Assembly (NCBI RefSeq): GCF_030646015.1
Contig: NZ_JAUSLT010000077.1
Coordinates: 1-64,000 of the forward strand
DNA from: Bradyrhizobium sp.
GTDB taxonomy: Bacteria > Pseudomonadota > Alphaproteobacteria > Rhizobiales > Xanthobacteraceae
DNA length: 64,000 bases
Direction of reading: 5' to 3'
Below are positions 1 to 11,125 of the stretch, one piece after another. Position 1 is the first letter of the stretch; each line of letters opens with the position of its first letter. Both the position numbers and the translations under genes were made by a program. The notes below the pieces were generated by a model. It ran no database searches. It saw nothing but the letters and a program-made list of their open reading frames with translations, and was not told the origin of the DNA.

Positions 1-2
1 GC

Positions 3-740
3 GTGGTCTCATGGGGGCCGGATCGGCTCGACGTGTTCGTGATCGGCACCGACCGGGCGCTGTATCACAAATGGTGGAACGGCTCGGCCTGGGGTCCGTC
101 GCTCACCGGCTATGAGCGTATGGGCGGTATCTGCCTGGGGCAGCCGGAAGTGGTGGCCTGGGGCCCGAACCGGCTCGACGTGTTCGTGATCGGCACCGAC
201 CGGGCGCTGTATCACAAATGGTGGAACGGTTCGGCGTGGGGTCCTTCGCTCACCGGCTATGAACGCCTGGGCGGTGTGTGCATGTCCGCGCCGCGGGTGG
301 TGTCCTGGGGTCCGGACCGGCTCGACGTATTCGTGACCGGCACCGACGGCGCGCTCTATCACAAATGGTGGGACGGCTCGGCCTGGGGTCCGTCGCTCAC
401 CGGCTTTGAACGCATGGGCGGCATCTGCGTGGGAGAGCCCGAGGCGGTTGCCTGGGGTCCGAACCGGCTCGATGTGTTCGTGGTCGGCACCGACAGCGCG
501 CTGTACCACAAATGGTGGAACGGCTCGGCTTGGGGTCCGTCGCTCACCGGCTACGAGAATATGGGCGGCGTCTGCACGTCCAGGCCCCGTGTCACGGCGT
601 GGGGCCCGAACCGGCTCGATGTGTTCGTGACGGGCACCGACAGCGCGCTGTATCACAAATGGTGGAACGGCTCGGCCTGGGGTCCGTCGCTCACCGGCTA
701 TGAGAACATGGGCGGCGTCGTCTCCGCCTTCCGCACCGAT
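3..740 (+). repeat. Five 147-bp in-frame tandem repeats
   Basis: The same 147-bp unit (49 codons) occurs five times head to tail, recognisable by repeated GGCTCGGCCTGGGGTCCGTC blocks and their close variants. Copies differ by only a few bases each, mostly in the last third of the unit. Such near-identity at the DNA level, not only in protein, points to recent expansion or gene conversion. The array probably continues upstream of the window. Confidence 0.9.
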
Positions 741-770
741 GAAGCCGAACTCCGGCGGCACGCCGCATAA
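3..770 (+). CDS. PLL-like repeat lectin, 3' end (5' truncated)
   Basis: The reading frame is open at the window edge, so this is the C-terminal part of a longer protein. The visible 255 residues are five copies of a 49-residue unit with the core [14 protein letters not shown], then YHKWW and [12 protein letters not shown], followed by a short tail ending in HAA. Units of this kind (DUF346-like) form the blades of PLL/PHL-type seven-bladed beta-propeller lectins that bind fucose or O-methylated sugars. The first visible unit starts in mid-pattern, so at least one more unit should lie upstream. Each unit but the last visible one carries a Cys near its end. The GTG at position 3 could be read as a start, but an internal codon is far more likely. 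Function as a sugar-binding or surface protein is inferred from the family; no catalytic domain is visible. Confidence 0.75.
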   Translation: MVSWGPDRLDVFVIGTDRALYHKWWNGSAWGPSLTGYERMGGICLGQPEVVAWGPNRLDVFVIGTDRALYHKWWNGSAWGPSLTGYERLGGVCMSAPRVVSWGPDRLDVFVTGTDGALYHKWWDGSAWGPSLTGFERMGGICVGEPEAVAWGPNRLDVFVVGTDSALYHKWWNGSAWGPSLTGYENMGGVCTSRPRVTAWGPNRLDVFVTGTDSALYHKWWNGSAWGPSLTGYENMGGVVSAFRTDEAELRRHAA

Positions 771-806
771 CGATACGCGGCGCGCCGTCGACTTTCCGAA
801 CAGGGT

Positions 807-1676
807 TCAGCGCTGTAGCCGCGCCAGCAGGCTCGACGTGTCCCAGCGCTTGCCGCCCATCTTCTCGACTTCCGAATAGAACTGATCGACCAGCGCGGTC
901 ACCGGCAGGCTGGCGCCGTTGCGGCGCGATTCAGCGAGACAGATCGACAGATCCTTGCGCATCCATTCCACCGCGAAACCGAAATCGAACTTCCCGTCAT
1001 TCATGGTCTTGTAGCGGTTCTCCATCTGCCAGGATTGCGCGGCGCCCTTCGAGATGGTGTCGATCACGGCCTGGACATCGAGCCCGGCCTTCTTGGCAAA
1101 ATGAATGCCTTCCGAAAGGCCCTGGACCAGCCCGGCGATGCAGATCTGGTTGACCATCTTGGTCAGTTGTCCCGAGCCGGCGGGCCCGAGCAGCTTGCAC
1201 ATCCGCGCATAGGCCGCGATCACGGGCTCGGCGCCGGCATAGGCGTCGGCGGTACCGCCGCACATCACCGTCAACACGCCGTTTTCCGCGCCGGCCTGGC
1301 CGCCGGACACCGGGGCGTCGATGAACTTGAAGCCCGCCTTGGTGGCGGCGGCATCGAGTTCGCGCGCGACTTCAGCTGAAGCGGTGGTGTGATCGACGAA
1401 GGTGGCGCCCTTTTTCACGCCCGCGAACGCGCCATCCGCGCCGATCGTGACGGCGCGCAGGTCGTTGTCATTGCCGACGCAGCACATCACGAAATCCTGG
1501 CCCTCGGCGGCGGCCTTGGGCGTTGCAGCCGTCTTGCCGCCGAATTTCTCGGCCCATGCCTTGGCCTTGGCCGGCGTCCGGTTGAAGACCGTCACCTCAT
1601 GGCCGCCCTTGGCCACCAGATGTCCTGCCATGGGGAAACCCATGACGCCGAGACCGAGAAAAGCGACTTTAGCCAT
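807..1676 (-). CDS. 3-hydroxyisobutyrate dehydrogenase family oxidoreductase
   Basis: A 289-residue beta-hydroxyacid dehydrogenase. The N-terminal Rossmann fold starts with VAFLGLGVMGFPMAGHL, the NAD(P) glycine motif; the substrate-binding block reads DAPVSGGQAGAENG, and the catalytic lysine lies in GSGQLTKMVNQ. The family reduces or oxidises small beta-hydroxyacids such as 3-hydroxyisobutyrate (valine breakdown) or tartronate semialdehyde; the exact substrate cannot be read from the sequence. The start is set at the ATG of MAKVAFLG because the in-frame extension upstream is not family-like. It faces the lectin gene convergently and lies divergently from the VOC gene. Confidence 0.88.
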   Translation of the reverse strand: MAKVAFLGLGVMGFPMAGHLVAKGGHEVTVFNRTPAKAKAWAEKFGGKTAATPKAAAEGQDFVMCCVGNDNDLRAVTIGADGAFAGVKKGATFVDHTTASAEVARELDAAATKAGFKFIDAPVSGGQAGAENGVLTVMCGGTADAYAGAEPVIAAYARMCKLLGPAGSGQLTKMVNQICIAGLVQGLSEGIHFAKKAGLDVQAVIDTISKGAAQSWQMENRYKTMNDGKFDFGFAVEWMRKDLSICLAESRRNGASLPVTALVDQFYSEVEKMGGKRWDTSSLLARLQR

Positions 1677-1910
1677 GTGAGCAACCTTGGGGTTTTGCCG
1701 GCATTGGATGCGCCGGACGGTGTTCTGGAAAGCGGGGGGAGGCCGGTTCGTCCTGGAACAGACCCCCCGGGGATGAGGAAGGCGCACAATAAACCCTGCT
1801 GCATGGAGGGCAACTGCCTCCGTTTGGCGCGTCGGCCGGGATTTGTGCTAGGAATGGTGTTCCAAACAATGGCCTTCGAACCAGGGCCGCAAAAAAAGGG
1901 AGTGTATCGC

Positions 1911-2351
1911 ATGGGCATGAGCGTGGGCCTGCTTGATCATTTCAACATCCGGACCCGGAAGCTCGACGACACGGTCCGGTTCTACGAGGATATTCTGGGC
2001 CTCGAAAAGGGTCCCCGGCCGGACTTTGCCTTCCCCGGAGCCTGGATGTACAGCGAGGGCAAGGCAGTGGTGCATCTGGTCGATATTTCCAGGACCGACG
2101 AGGCCCAAAAGCCCGATTCCGGTGTGGTCCATCACGTCGCCTTCGTCAGCCGCGGCTTTTCCGACATGCAGCAGCGGCTGGAAACCAAGGGGTTCAAATA
2201 CGACTCCCGGCAGGTTCCGGGCGGCGAACTCTGGCAGATCTTCGTCGATGACCCCAACGGCGTCATGATCGAATTGAACTATGAGGCCGCCAAGGAGGAG
2301 GGCGTCGCAGCAGCCCCCGCCGAGACCCGGGAAGATATCGGGGCGAGGTAG
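1911..2351 (+). CDS. VOC family (glyoxalase-like) protein
   Basis: A 146-residue single vicinal-oxygen-chelate domain protein. It opens with LLDHFNIRTRKLDDTVRFYEDIL, typical of the first beta-alpha-beta unit, and has the metal-ligand type residues in VVHHVAF and the C-terminal DDPNGVMIELNY. The tail (EEGVAAAPAETREDIGAR) is low complexity. An A-rich GGGAG ribosome site precedes the ATG at 1911; the ATG at 1917 is an alternative. VOC proteins include glyoxalases, dioxygenases and isomerases; the substrate is unknown. It reads in the same direction as the downstream mrp gene but with its own spacing of 56 bp. Confidence 0.8.
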   Translation: MGMSVGLLDHFNIRTRKLDDTVRFYEDILGLEKGPRPDFAFPGAWMYSEGKAVVHLVDISRTDEAQKPDSGVVHHVAFVSRGFSDMQQRLETKGFKYDSRQVPGGELWQIFVDDPNGVMIELNYEAAKEEGVAAAPAETREDIGAR

Positions 2352-2407
2352 CCTTTTGAGCCGGACCGCTCTATGGGTCGCATCCAAAGCAAATTAGGAG
2401 ATGCGCC

Positions 2408-4826
<2,419 letters not shown>

Positions 4827-4867
4827 GGTCCAGAGGACCAGGAACAAGCCTTAAGTCGTAGAAACCA

Positions 4868-4900
4868 GCCCGGCCTTCGCAAGAAGGCCGGGCTTTTTTT
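4868..4900 (+). terminator. Rho-independent terminator after first TRAP binding-protein gene
   Basis: A perfect 10-bp GC-rich stem (4868-4877 with 4884-4893), a 6-nt loop and seven T residues (4894-4900). It lies 42 bp after the stop of copy 1, so the two binding-protein genes are probably transcribed separately. Confidence 0.9.
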
Positions 4901-5004
4901 CATCTGCAAGCCAGTTCGGCATGGAAATCCGGAACCGGATGTTCCATGCTGGTTCCAGCCTCGACAAGAAGGCAACGGACACACAATCAGAGAGGAATTA
5001 ATCA

Positions 5005-6093
5005 ATGAAGCGACGAGACTTTATCAAGGTCACCGGGGCTGGCGTCGTGGGTGCCGCCGCCATGGCCGCGCCGGCTATTGCGCAATCGACGCCGGAAATC
5101 AAATGGCGGATGGCGGCGAGCTGGCCGAAATCGCTCGACACGCTGTTCGGCGGCGCGGAGATGATGTGCAAGATGGTGGCTGAGGCCACCGACAACAAAT
5201 TCCAGATCCAGCTTTTTGCTGCCGGCGAAATCGTTCCCGGACTGCAAGTGCTCGACGCCGTGCAGAACGGTACCGTCGAATGCGGTCACACCGCGTCGTA
5301 TTATTACTTCGGCAAGGATCCGACCTTCACCTTCGGCTCGGCGGTGCCTTTCGGTCCCAACCAGCGCATCAATCAGGCCTGGTACATGCAGGGCGGCGGC
5401 AAGGAGCTGTTGAACGATTTCTACAAGGGCTTCAACGTCCACTCGCTGCTCGCCGGCAATACCGGCTGCCAGATGGGCGGCTGGTTTCGCAAGGAAATCA
5501 AGACCGTCGACGATCTCAAGGGCCTCAAATTCCGCATCGGCGGTTTTGCCGGACGTGTGCTGCAGAAACTGGGCGCAGTGCCGCAGCAGATCGCCGGCGG
5601 CGACATCTATCCCGCGCTGGAAAAGGGCACCATCGACGGTGCCGAATGGGTCGGGCCCTATGACGACGAGAAGCTCGGCTTCTACAAGGTCGCGCCGAAC
5701 TACTACTTCCCCGGCTGGTGGGAAGGTGGTCCGATGCTGCTGGCCTACGTCAATCTCGACAAGTGGAATGCGCTGCCGAAGCATTATCAGAGCGTTCTCG
5801 AGCAGGCCGGCCACTATGCCAACAGCTGGATGATGGCGAAGTACGATCAGGGCAATCCGGCGGCGCTGCGCCGCTTGCTCGCGGGCGGTACCAAGCTGCA
5901 GCCATTCCCGCCGGCCGTCATGGAAGCCTGCCTCAAGGCTGCGAGGGAATTGCACGCTGAAACGGCCGCGGCCAATCCGAACTTCAAGAAGGTGCTGGAA
6001 TCGCTGACCGCCTTCACGAGCAACGGCTATCAGTGGTTCCAGGTCGCGGAAATCGGTTACGACAACTTCATGGCGCGTCACTCCAGGGGCTGA
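5005..6093 (+). CDS. TRAP transporter solute-binding protein, TakP-like (copy 2)
   Basis: A 362-residue paralogue of the preceding binding protein, with the same twin-arginine leader (MKRRDFIKVTGAG...AIAQ) and the same block [19 protein letters not shown]. Differences cluster in regions that would line the cleft and lobes (for example VECGHTASYYYFGKDPTF against [18 protein letters not shown]), so the two may differ in affinity or substrate. ATG at 5005 follows GAGAGGAA. It closes with a bidirectional terminator shared with the converging dctM gene. Tandem duplication is the simplest origin. The 2-oxo/hydroxy acid substrate is inferred from TakP. Confidence 0.9.
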   Translation: MKRRDFIKVTGAGVVGAAAMAAPAIAQSTPEIKWRMAASWPKSLDTLFGGAEMMCKMVAEATDNKFQIQLFAAGEIVPGLQVLDAVQNGTVECGHTASYYYFGKDPTFTFGSAVPFGPNQRINQAWYMQGGGKELLNDFYKGFNVHSLLAGNTGCQMGGWFRKEIKTVDDLKGLKFRIGGFAGRVLQKLGAVPQQIAGGDIYPALEKGTIDGAEWVGPYDDEKLGFYKVAPNYYFPGWWEGGPMLLAYVNLDKWNALPKHYQSVLEQAGHYANSWMMAKYDQGNPAALRRLLAGGTKLQPFPPAVMEACLKAARELHAETAAANPNFKKVLESLTAFTSNGYQWFQVAEIGYDNFMARHSRG

Positions 6094-6130
6094 TCTGCGA
6101 GCAGATCGGCCGCTGACCATCAGACGACGA

Positions 6131-6161
6131 AAAACCCCGGAGCTTTCGCTCCGGGGTTTTT
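6131..6161. terminator. Bidirectional terminator between converging TRAP genes
   Basis: Stem 6131-6143 pairs with 6148-6160 around the loop TTTC; the four outermost pairs are A:T, giving T-runs on both strands. It sits between the stop of the second binding-protein gene and the stop of the converging dctM gene and can serve both. Confidence 0.88.
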
Positions 6162-6174
6162 GCTTGCACCGTGG

Positions 6175-7833
6175 CTACTGCTTCGAGGGTGGGCCGAAGT
6201 CCAGCGGAGGGGGTTCGAATTGCGGAACCTCGATCTGGATGGTGTTTGGATCGATCGTCGATGCGACCCCCTTGTAGTGCATCACCATCTGGGGGAACAG
6301 AATCACCAGCCCGACCATGATGCACTGAATCACCACGAACGGCACCGCGCCCCAGTAGATCTGGCCCGTGGTGACGGGATCCATGCGCTTGCCGGTGACC
6401 CGGTCGATATAGGATTCCTTCGGCGCAACCGAGCGCAGGTAGAACAGCGCAAACCCGAACGGCGGATGCATGAACGAGGTCTGCATGTTGACGCCGAGGA
6501 TCACGCCGAACCAGATCAGGTCGATTCCGAGTTTTTCGGCGGCCGGCCCCAGCAGCGGGATGATGATGAAAGCCAGTTCGAAGAAATCCAGGAAGAACGC
6601 CAGAACGAACACCAGCGCATTGACGAAGACGAGAAAGCCGACCTGCCCGCCGGGCAGCGAGGTCAGCAGGTGCTCTACCCAGACATGGCCGCTCACGCCG
6701 TAGAAAGTCAGCGAGAAAACGCGGGCCCCGATCAGGATGAAGATGACGAAAGCCGACAGTTTGGCGGTCGATTCGGTCGCCTGCCGGATCAGGTCCCAGC
6801 TCAGCCGGCGCTTGGCGGCGCCGAGCAGCAGTGCGCCGGCGGCGCCCATGGCGCCGCCCTCGGTCGGCGTCGCGATGCCGATGAAGATAGTGCCGAGCAC
6901 CAGGAAGATCAGGAACAGCGGCGGCACCATCACGAAAGTGGTCTGCTGTGCCATGGCCGACAGGAAACGGTATCCCGTCAACTTGTCGAGGGTCCAGTTC
7001 ACGATCGCCACAAAAAACGCGAACAGGATGCCGAAGAACATGCTGAGCACGACGAAGTCCGCGCCGGTCGTCTTCGAGCCCTGCATCGCCAGCCAGGCGA
7101 AGGCGACGCTGGCGACGGTGAGCATCCCCAGCGAGACCAGCCCGCGGCTGCCGTCCTTCTCGCGAAAGCCGATCGCTTCCGCCGGTAAGCCCGGCGCCGC
7201 CTTGGGAAAGATCATCGAGACGAGAAACGCGTAAAGCGCGTAGAGGCCGGCCAGCACCAGCCCCGGAATGAACGCGCCCTCGTACATGTCGCCGACCGAC
7301 TTGCCGAGTTGGTCGGCCATCACGATCAGCACCAGCGAGGGCGGAATGATCTGCGCCAGCGTGCCTGACGCCGCAATCACGCCGGATGCCACGCGCCGGT
7401 CATAGCCGTACCGCAGCATGATCGGCAGCGAGATCAGGCCCATCGAGATCACGGAAGCCGCGACGACGCCGGTGGTCGCCGCGAGCAGGGCGCCCACGAA
7501 GATGACTGCATAGGCGAGGCCGCCGCGGATGGTGCCGAACAACTGTCCGATGGTGTCGAGCAGGTCCTCGGCCATGCCGGATCGCTCGAGTATCAGTCCC
7601 ATGAAGGTAAAGAAGGGAATCGCCAGCAGCGTGTCGTTGCTCATCACGCCATATACGCGTTCGGGCAGCGCCTGCAGGAAGTCCGGCCGGAACTCGCCGA
7701 GTTCGATGCCGACGAAAGCGAAGATCAGGCCCACCGCGCCGAGAGAGAAAGCCGCCGGATAACCCAGCAGCAGGAACACGACCAATGACACGAACATGAT
7801 CGGCGCCATATTGGCGATAACAAAAGCTGACAT
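6175..7833 (-). CDS. TRAP transporter large permease DctM (set 1)
   Basis: A 552-residue multi-spanning membrane protein of the DctM/UIT family, which carries solute together with sodium. Hydrophobic segments run throughout; the family-typical loops FFTFMGLILERSGMAEDLLD, IIPPSLVLIVMADQLGKSVG and the C-terminal LGVNMQTSFMHPPFGFALFY are present. ATG at 7833 follows AGGGGAA. It lies 29 bp behind its dctQ partner and forms an operon with it. Compared with the second set it has a longer central insertion (FREKDGSRG and following hydrophobic stretch). The TakP-like binding proteins next door are the obvious partners. Confidence 0.92.
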   Translation of the reverse strand: MSAFVIANMAPIMFVSLVVFLLLGYPAAFSLGAVGLIFAFVGIELGEFRPDFLQALPERVYGVMSNDTLLAIPFFTFMGLILERSGMAEDLLDTIGQLFGTIRGGLAYAVIFVGALLAATTGVVAASVISMGLISLPIMLRYGYDRRVASGVIAASGTLAQIIPPSLVLIVMADQLGKSVGDMYEGAFIPGLVLAGLYALYAFLVSMIFPKAAPGLPAEAIGFREKDGSRGLVSLGMLTVASVAFAWLAMQGSKTTGADFVVLSMFFGILFAFFVAIVNWTLDKLTGYRFLSAMAQQTTFVMVPPLFLIFLVLGTIFIGIATPTEGGAMGAAGALLLGAAKRRLSWDLIRQATESTAKLSAFVIFILIGARVFSLTFYGVSGHVWVEHLLTSLPGGQVGFLVFVNALVFVLAFFLDFFELAFIIIPLLGPAAEKLGIDLIWFGVILGVNMQTSFMHPPFGFALFYLRSVAPKESYIDRVTGKRMDPVTTGQIYWGAVPFVVIQCIMVGLVILFPQMVMHYKGVASTIDPNTIQIEVPQFEPPPLDFGPPSKQ

Positions 7834-7862
7834 CTAGATTCCCCTGCGACCCTGTTCTGCGG

Positions 7863-8444
7863 TCAGCGTTTTTCGATCGCTTCGATGAGATGCTCGACCT
7901 CGGCCTCGAGGGCGTGCACCTGGGTTGCATGCGGATCCGGGATCAAACCGCGCATCACGGCTATTCGCTTGATCAGTTCGGATATGCCCTGCACCAGCAG
8001 CAGGGTGAATCCGACGATGATCAGCGACTTGGCGGGCCATTGCGGCAATCCGCCTGCGTTGCTCGATTGCTCGTTGACCTCGACCGAGCGCATGAAGAAC
8101 GGGCCGCCCGTAATGATCATGACGATGCACAGCGGAATCAGAAAGAAAGCATGACCGACGACGTCGACCCAGTCCCGCAGCTTTTTCTTCATCATGTTGC
8201 TGATGATGTCGATCCGGATGTGCTCGTTATCGAGCAGTGTCCACGGCGCGCAGAACAGGAACACGATGCTGAACAGCAGCCACTGAAGCTCGAGCCAGGA
8301 ATTCGACGAGACGTCGAAGGTTTTTCGGATGATCGCGTTGACGGTGGCGACGACCACCGCCACCAGGATCAGCCATGCCAGGCGCTTGCCCACCCATTTG
8401 GTGAACGCATCGATTCCCCGGCTAAATTTCAAGAGCGATTGCAA
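7863..8444 (-). CDS. TRAP transporter small permease DctQ (set 1)
   Basis: A 193-residue four-helix membrane protein. The segment SNSWLELQWLLFSIVFLFCAPWTLL with HIRID is typical of DctQ. The start is TTG at 8444, chosen because a strong ribosome site (GGGAGGGG, complement of 8451-8458) lies 6-7 bp upstream and no ATG fits. The C-terminus is a charged cytoplasmic tail (VEHLIEAIEKR). It is the first gene of a two-gene operon with dctM, read from the promoter-like box at 8537-8565. Confidence 0.88.
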   Translation of the reverse strand: MQSLLKFSRGIDAFTKWVGKRLAWLILVAVVVATVNAIIRKTFDVSSNSWLELQWLLFSIVFLFCAPWTLLDNEHIRIDIISNMMKKKLRDWVDVVGHAFFLIPLCIVMIITGGPFFMRSVEVNEQSSNAGGLPQWPAKSLIIVGFTLLLVQGISELIKRIAVMRGLIPDPHATQVHALEAEVEHLIEAIEKR

Positions 8445-8536
8445 CGAAATCCCCTCCCAGTTGCGCCTCTGCCCGTCTTTCCCGCGCCCGTCAGACGCGG
8501 CGGCTTATCCTGCCCGGCCAGCATGAAGCGATCATA

Positions 8537-8565
8537 CCATTCCAGCGCGCGGAGCCGCCGTCAAT
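8537..8565 (-). promoter_or_regulatory. Promoter-like box upstream of dctQM set 1
   Basis: On the minus strand the sequence reads TTGACG, 17 bp, AATGGT. The same hexamers with the same spacing and similar spacer occur upstream of the second dctQM operon (11021-11049). The -35 element fits sigma-70; the -10 is weak, so an activator or a different sigma factor may take part. Assignment rests on conservation between the two operons. Confidence 0.5.
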
Positions 8566-8668
8566 TGAAGTTTGTTGATATTGAAGGGGAATATTCGCCC
8601 GCGGTACCACCGTGCCCAGGCCGCAGGCAGCGCCGCCGGTAGTTTTCGTTTTGCCCTCCGGGGGACCG

Positions 8669-10282
8669 CTACTGGGGCTTTCCAAACGTTTTGAAATCCG
8701 GTGGTGGCAATTCATCCATTTCCGGAATTACGATCCTGACCTTGCTGATGTCCTCGGCGCTGATCGGCTTGTCGAGGAGTGCCGTCACGGTCCACGGGAA
8801 TGCGATCACCAGCACAACCATGATGATCTGTAATCCGATCCAGGGCACGGCGCCCCAGTAGATATCCGAGCTCTTGACCGACCTGGGCGCCACCCCGCGC
8901 AGGTAGAACAGCGCGAAGCCGAACGGCGGATGCAGGAACGAGGTCTGCATGTTGACGCAGAGCATGACGCCGAACCAGATCAGCGCCGCGTCCGCCCCGA
9001 CCACCGGCGTCAGAACCTTCTGCGCGATCGGCGCCACCATCGGCAGGATGATGAAGGCGATCTCGAAGAAATCGAGGAAGAACGCCAGGAAAAAGATGAA
9101 GAGGTTGATGAAGCTCAGGAAGCCCCAGACACCGCCGGGCAGCGAGGTCAGCATGTGTTCGAGCCACACCCCGCCCGAAACACCGAGGAATACGATCGAG
9201 AAACAGGTCGAGCCGATCAGGATGAACACCACCATGGTGGTCAGGCGCATGGTGCTTTCGTAGCCCTGCTTGATCAGGCTGCGCAGTTCCGGGATGCGCA
9301 CGGCCTCGAGGCAAACCCAGACCACGGCGAAATAGGCGAAGACGAAGGTGAGCTTGAACAGCAGGCCCTGCGTCAGGAAAACTCCGATGATGGCGCCGAT
9401 GCCCAATGCGATGACGCCGGCAATCAGGATTTTCTGGCCGGTGCTGCTGAACTCCTTGCTGTGGATTGCCGCGAGCACGATGGCGCCGATCGCACCCATG
9501 GCGCCGGCTTCGGTCGGGGTGGCGAGGCCGAGCATCATGGTGCCGAGCACCACGAAGATCAGCACGGCCGACGGGATGATGCCCATCAGGCATTTGCGCC
9601 ATAGCGGCCAGCCCCGCAACGTCAGTTGGTCGCGCGGCACCGGCGGCACGTGGTCGGGCTTGATGAGGCCGAGGAAGAAGGTGTAGCCGGCGAACAGCGC
9701 GATCTGCAGAATCGACGGGCCCCATGCACCGAGATACATGTCGCCGACCGACTTGCCGAGCTGGTCGGCGAGCACGATCAGCACCAGCGACGGCGGCACC
9801 AGCTGGGTGATGGTGCCGGAAGCGGCGAGCACGCCGGTAATGTAGCGGATGTTGTACTTGTAACGGATCATCACCGGCATCGAGATCAGCGCCATCGCGA
9901 TCACCTGCGCCGCCACCGTTCCGGTAATGGCGCCGAGGATGAAACCGACGATGATGACGGAATAGCCGAGGCCGCCACGGATCGGACCGAACAGCTGGCC
10001 CATCGAATCCAGCATGTCTTCGGCGAGGCCGCAGCGCTCCAGGATCGCGCCCATGAAGGTAAAGAACGGGATCGCGAGCAACAGTTCGTTGGACAGCACG
10101 CTACCGAAGATCCGGCCCGGAATGGCCTGCAGGAAAACGAAATCGAAGAAGCCGAGATAGATCGAGAGGAAGCCGAACAGGAATCCGACCGCGGCCAGCG
10201 TGAATGCCACCGGGAAGCCGATCAGCATCGCCAGAATCAGGCCGCCGAACATCAGCGGCGGCATCATTTCCAGCGTGATCAT
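8669..10282 (-). CDS. TRAP transporter large permease DctM (set 2)
   Basis: A 537-residue DctM paralogue of the set 1 permease, with the same signature loops: FFTFMGAILERCGLAEDMLD, TQLVPPSLVLIVLADQLG and CVNMQTSFLHPPFGFALFYL. Many transmembrane helices are evident. The start ATG overlaps the stop of dctQ by four bases (ATGA), showing translational coupling. The protein ends with a soluble tail containing PPPDFKTFGKP, a tail form also seen in set 1 (PPPLDFGPPSK), which supports recent common descent of the two operons. Confidence 0.92.
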   Translation of the reverse strand: MITLEMMPPLMFGGLILAMLIGFPVAFTLAAVGFLFGFLSIYLGFFDFVFLQAIPGRIFGSVLSNELLLAIPFFTFMGAILERCGLAEDMLDSMGQLFGPIRGGLGYSVIIVGFILGAITGTVAAQVIAMALISMPVMIRYKYNIRYITGVLAASGTITQLVPPSLVLIVLADQLGKSVGDMYLGAWGPSILQIALFAGYTFFLGLIKPDHVPPVPRDQLTLRGWPLWRKCLMGIIPSAVLIFVVLGTMMLGLATPTEAGAMGAIGAIVLAAIHSKEFSSTGQKILIAGVIALGIGAIIGVFLTQGLLFKLTFVFAYFAVVWVCLEAVRIPELRSLIKQGYESTMRLTTMVVFILIGSTCFSIVFLGVSGGVWLEHMLTSLPGGVWGFLSFINLFIFFLAFFLDFFEIAFIILPMVAPIAQKVLTPVVGADAALIWFGVMLCVNMQTSFLHPPFGFALFYLRGVAPRSVKSSDIYWGAVPWIGLQIIMVVLVIAFPWTVTALLDKPISAEDISKVRIVIPEMDELPPPDFKTFGKPQ

Positions 10283-10821
10283 TGCATCGGTCTCTCGTAT
10301 TTGGCGTCGATGGTCACGAGGTTCTGCAGCGCGGCGATGCGCTTGATGACCTCGGATACGCCCTGCAGCGCCAGCATCACGAAGCCCGCCGGAACGACGA
10401 TTTTAATCGGCCAGCGCAAGAGGCCACCGGCATTGCTCGACGCCTCGCTGACGGAGTAAGCCTGCATGAAGAACGGCCAGGACAGCCAGGACAGCAACAG
10501 GCAGGCCGGGATCAGGAACACCAGCGTGCCGATCAGATCGAGCCAGAGCTGGCCGCGCTCGGAGAGCATCAGATAGAGGATTTCGACCCGCACATGTTCA
10601 TTGCGCTTGAAGGTGTAGGAAGCGCCGAACATCACCAGGATCGCGAACATGTACCATTGCAGTTCGAGCCAGCCATTGGAGCTGTAGCCGAAGGCGTAGC
10701 GGATCATCGCATTGCCGGCGCTGACCACGCAGGCCGCCAGGACCAGCAGGTTGCAGACGTTGCCGATTTTTTCGTTGAGCAGGTCGATCCCGCGGCTCAG
10801 CGCCAGTAGCGGACGCATCAT
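10279..10821 (-). CDS. TRAP transporter small permease DctQ (set 2)
   Basis: A 180-residue DctQ with four predicted helices. The family block SNGWLELQWYMFAILVMFGA followed by KRNEHVRVEI is clear, and SEASSNAGGLLRWPIK matches SNAGGLPQWPAK of set 1. ATG at 10821 or the next codon (10818). It is translationally coupled to dctM by a 4-bp overlap. Together with the set 1 genes it gives the window two complete permease sets for two binding proteins; which pairs with which cannot be told. Confidence 0.88.
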   Translation of the reverse strand: MMRPLLALSRGIDLLNEKIGNVCNLLVLAACVVSAGNAMIRYAFGYSSNGWLELQWYMFAILVMFGASYTFKRNEHVRVEILYLMLSERGQLWLDLIGTLVFLIPACLLLSWLSWPFFMQAYSVSEASSNAGGLLRWPIKIVVPAGFVMLALQGVSEVIKRIAALQNLVTIDAKYERPMQ

Positions 10822-11125
10822 GTTCGTCCGGGCTTTCGCCGGTCGAGCGGATCCGGCGCTTCAGCGCTCTTCTTTTCGCCGCCGTGTGTCGCGCGCAGGG
10901 CGCCACGGCTTGTTGTTTGCTGCGACCGCAATGTCATCCCCCAACCAGCGCTCTTGCCGTCTTGACTGCGCCCTTGAGAGCGCAGCGGCCCTTTCGGCCA
11001 TGCAAGCATAAAGCCGCCGCACCATTTCAGCGCGGCGCGGCAGCGTCAATTGGAAAATGGAAACCTTGCGACGGGCACGTGATCGCATGAGCCCATAATG
11101 TAACAGCGCGGTAACAGGCTGCTCT
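10822..11125. other. 304-bp intergenic region between dctQ set 2 and moaA
   Basis: No convincing reading frame on either strand. It contains the promoter-like box at 11021-11049 read toward dctQ and the 3' side of moaA. The rest shows no clear hairpin with a T-run. Confidence 0.6.
11021..11049 (-). promoter_or_regulatory. Promoter-like box upstream of dctQM set 2
   Basis: Minus-strand TTGACG, 17 bp, AATGGT, identical in hexamers and spacing to 8537-8565, with a GC-rich spacer of similar sequence (CGCGC...CGCTG type). It lies about 200 bp upstream of dctQ, farther than in set 1, leaving a longer untranslated leader. Confidence 0.5.

Noticed and set aside
3..740. CRISPR-like direct repeats
   Set aside because: Repeats are contiguous 147-bp coding units with no spacers, and no cas genes are present.
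9..761. 250-residue frame on the minus strand across the lectin repeats
   Set aside because: It is the mirror of the in-frame tandem repeat; being open follows from the repeated unit having no stop in that frame. The plus-strand frame has the clear lectin pattern.
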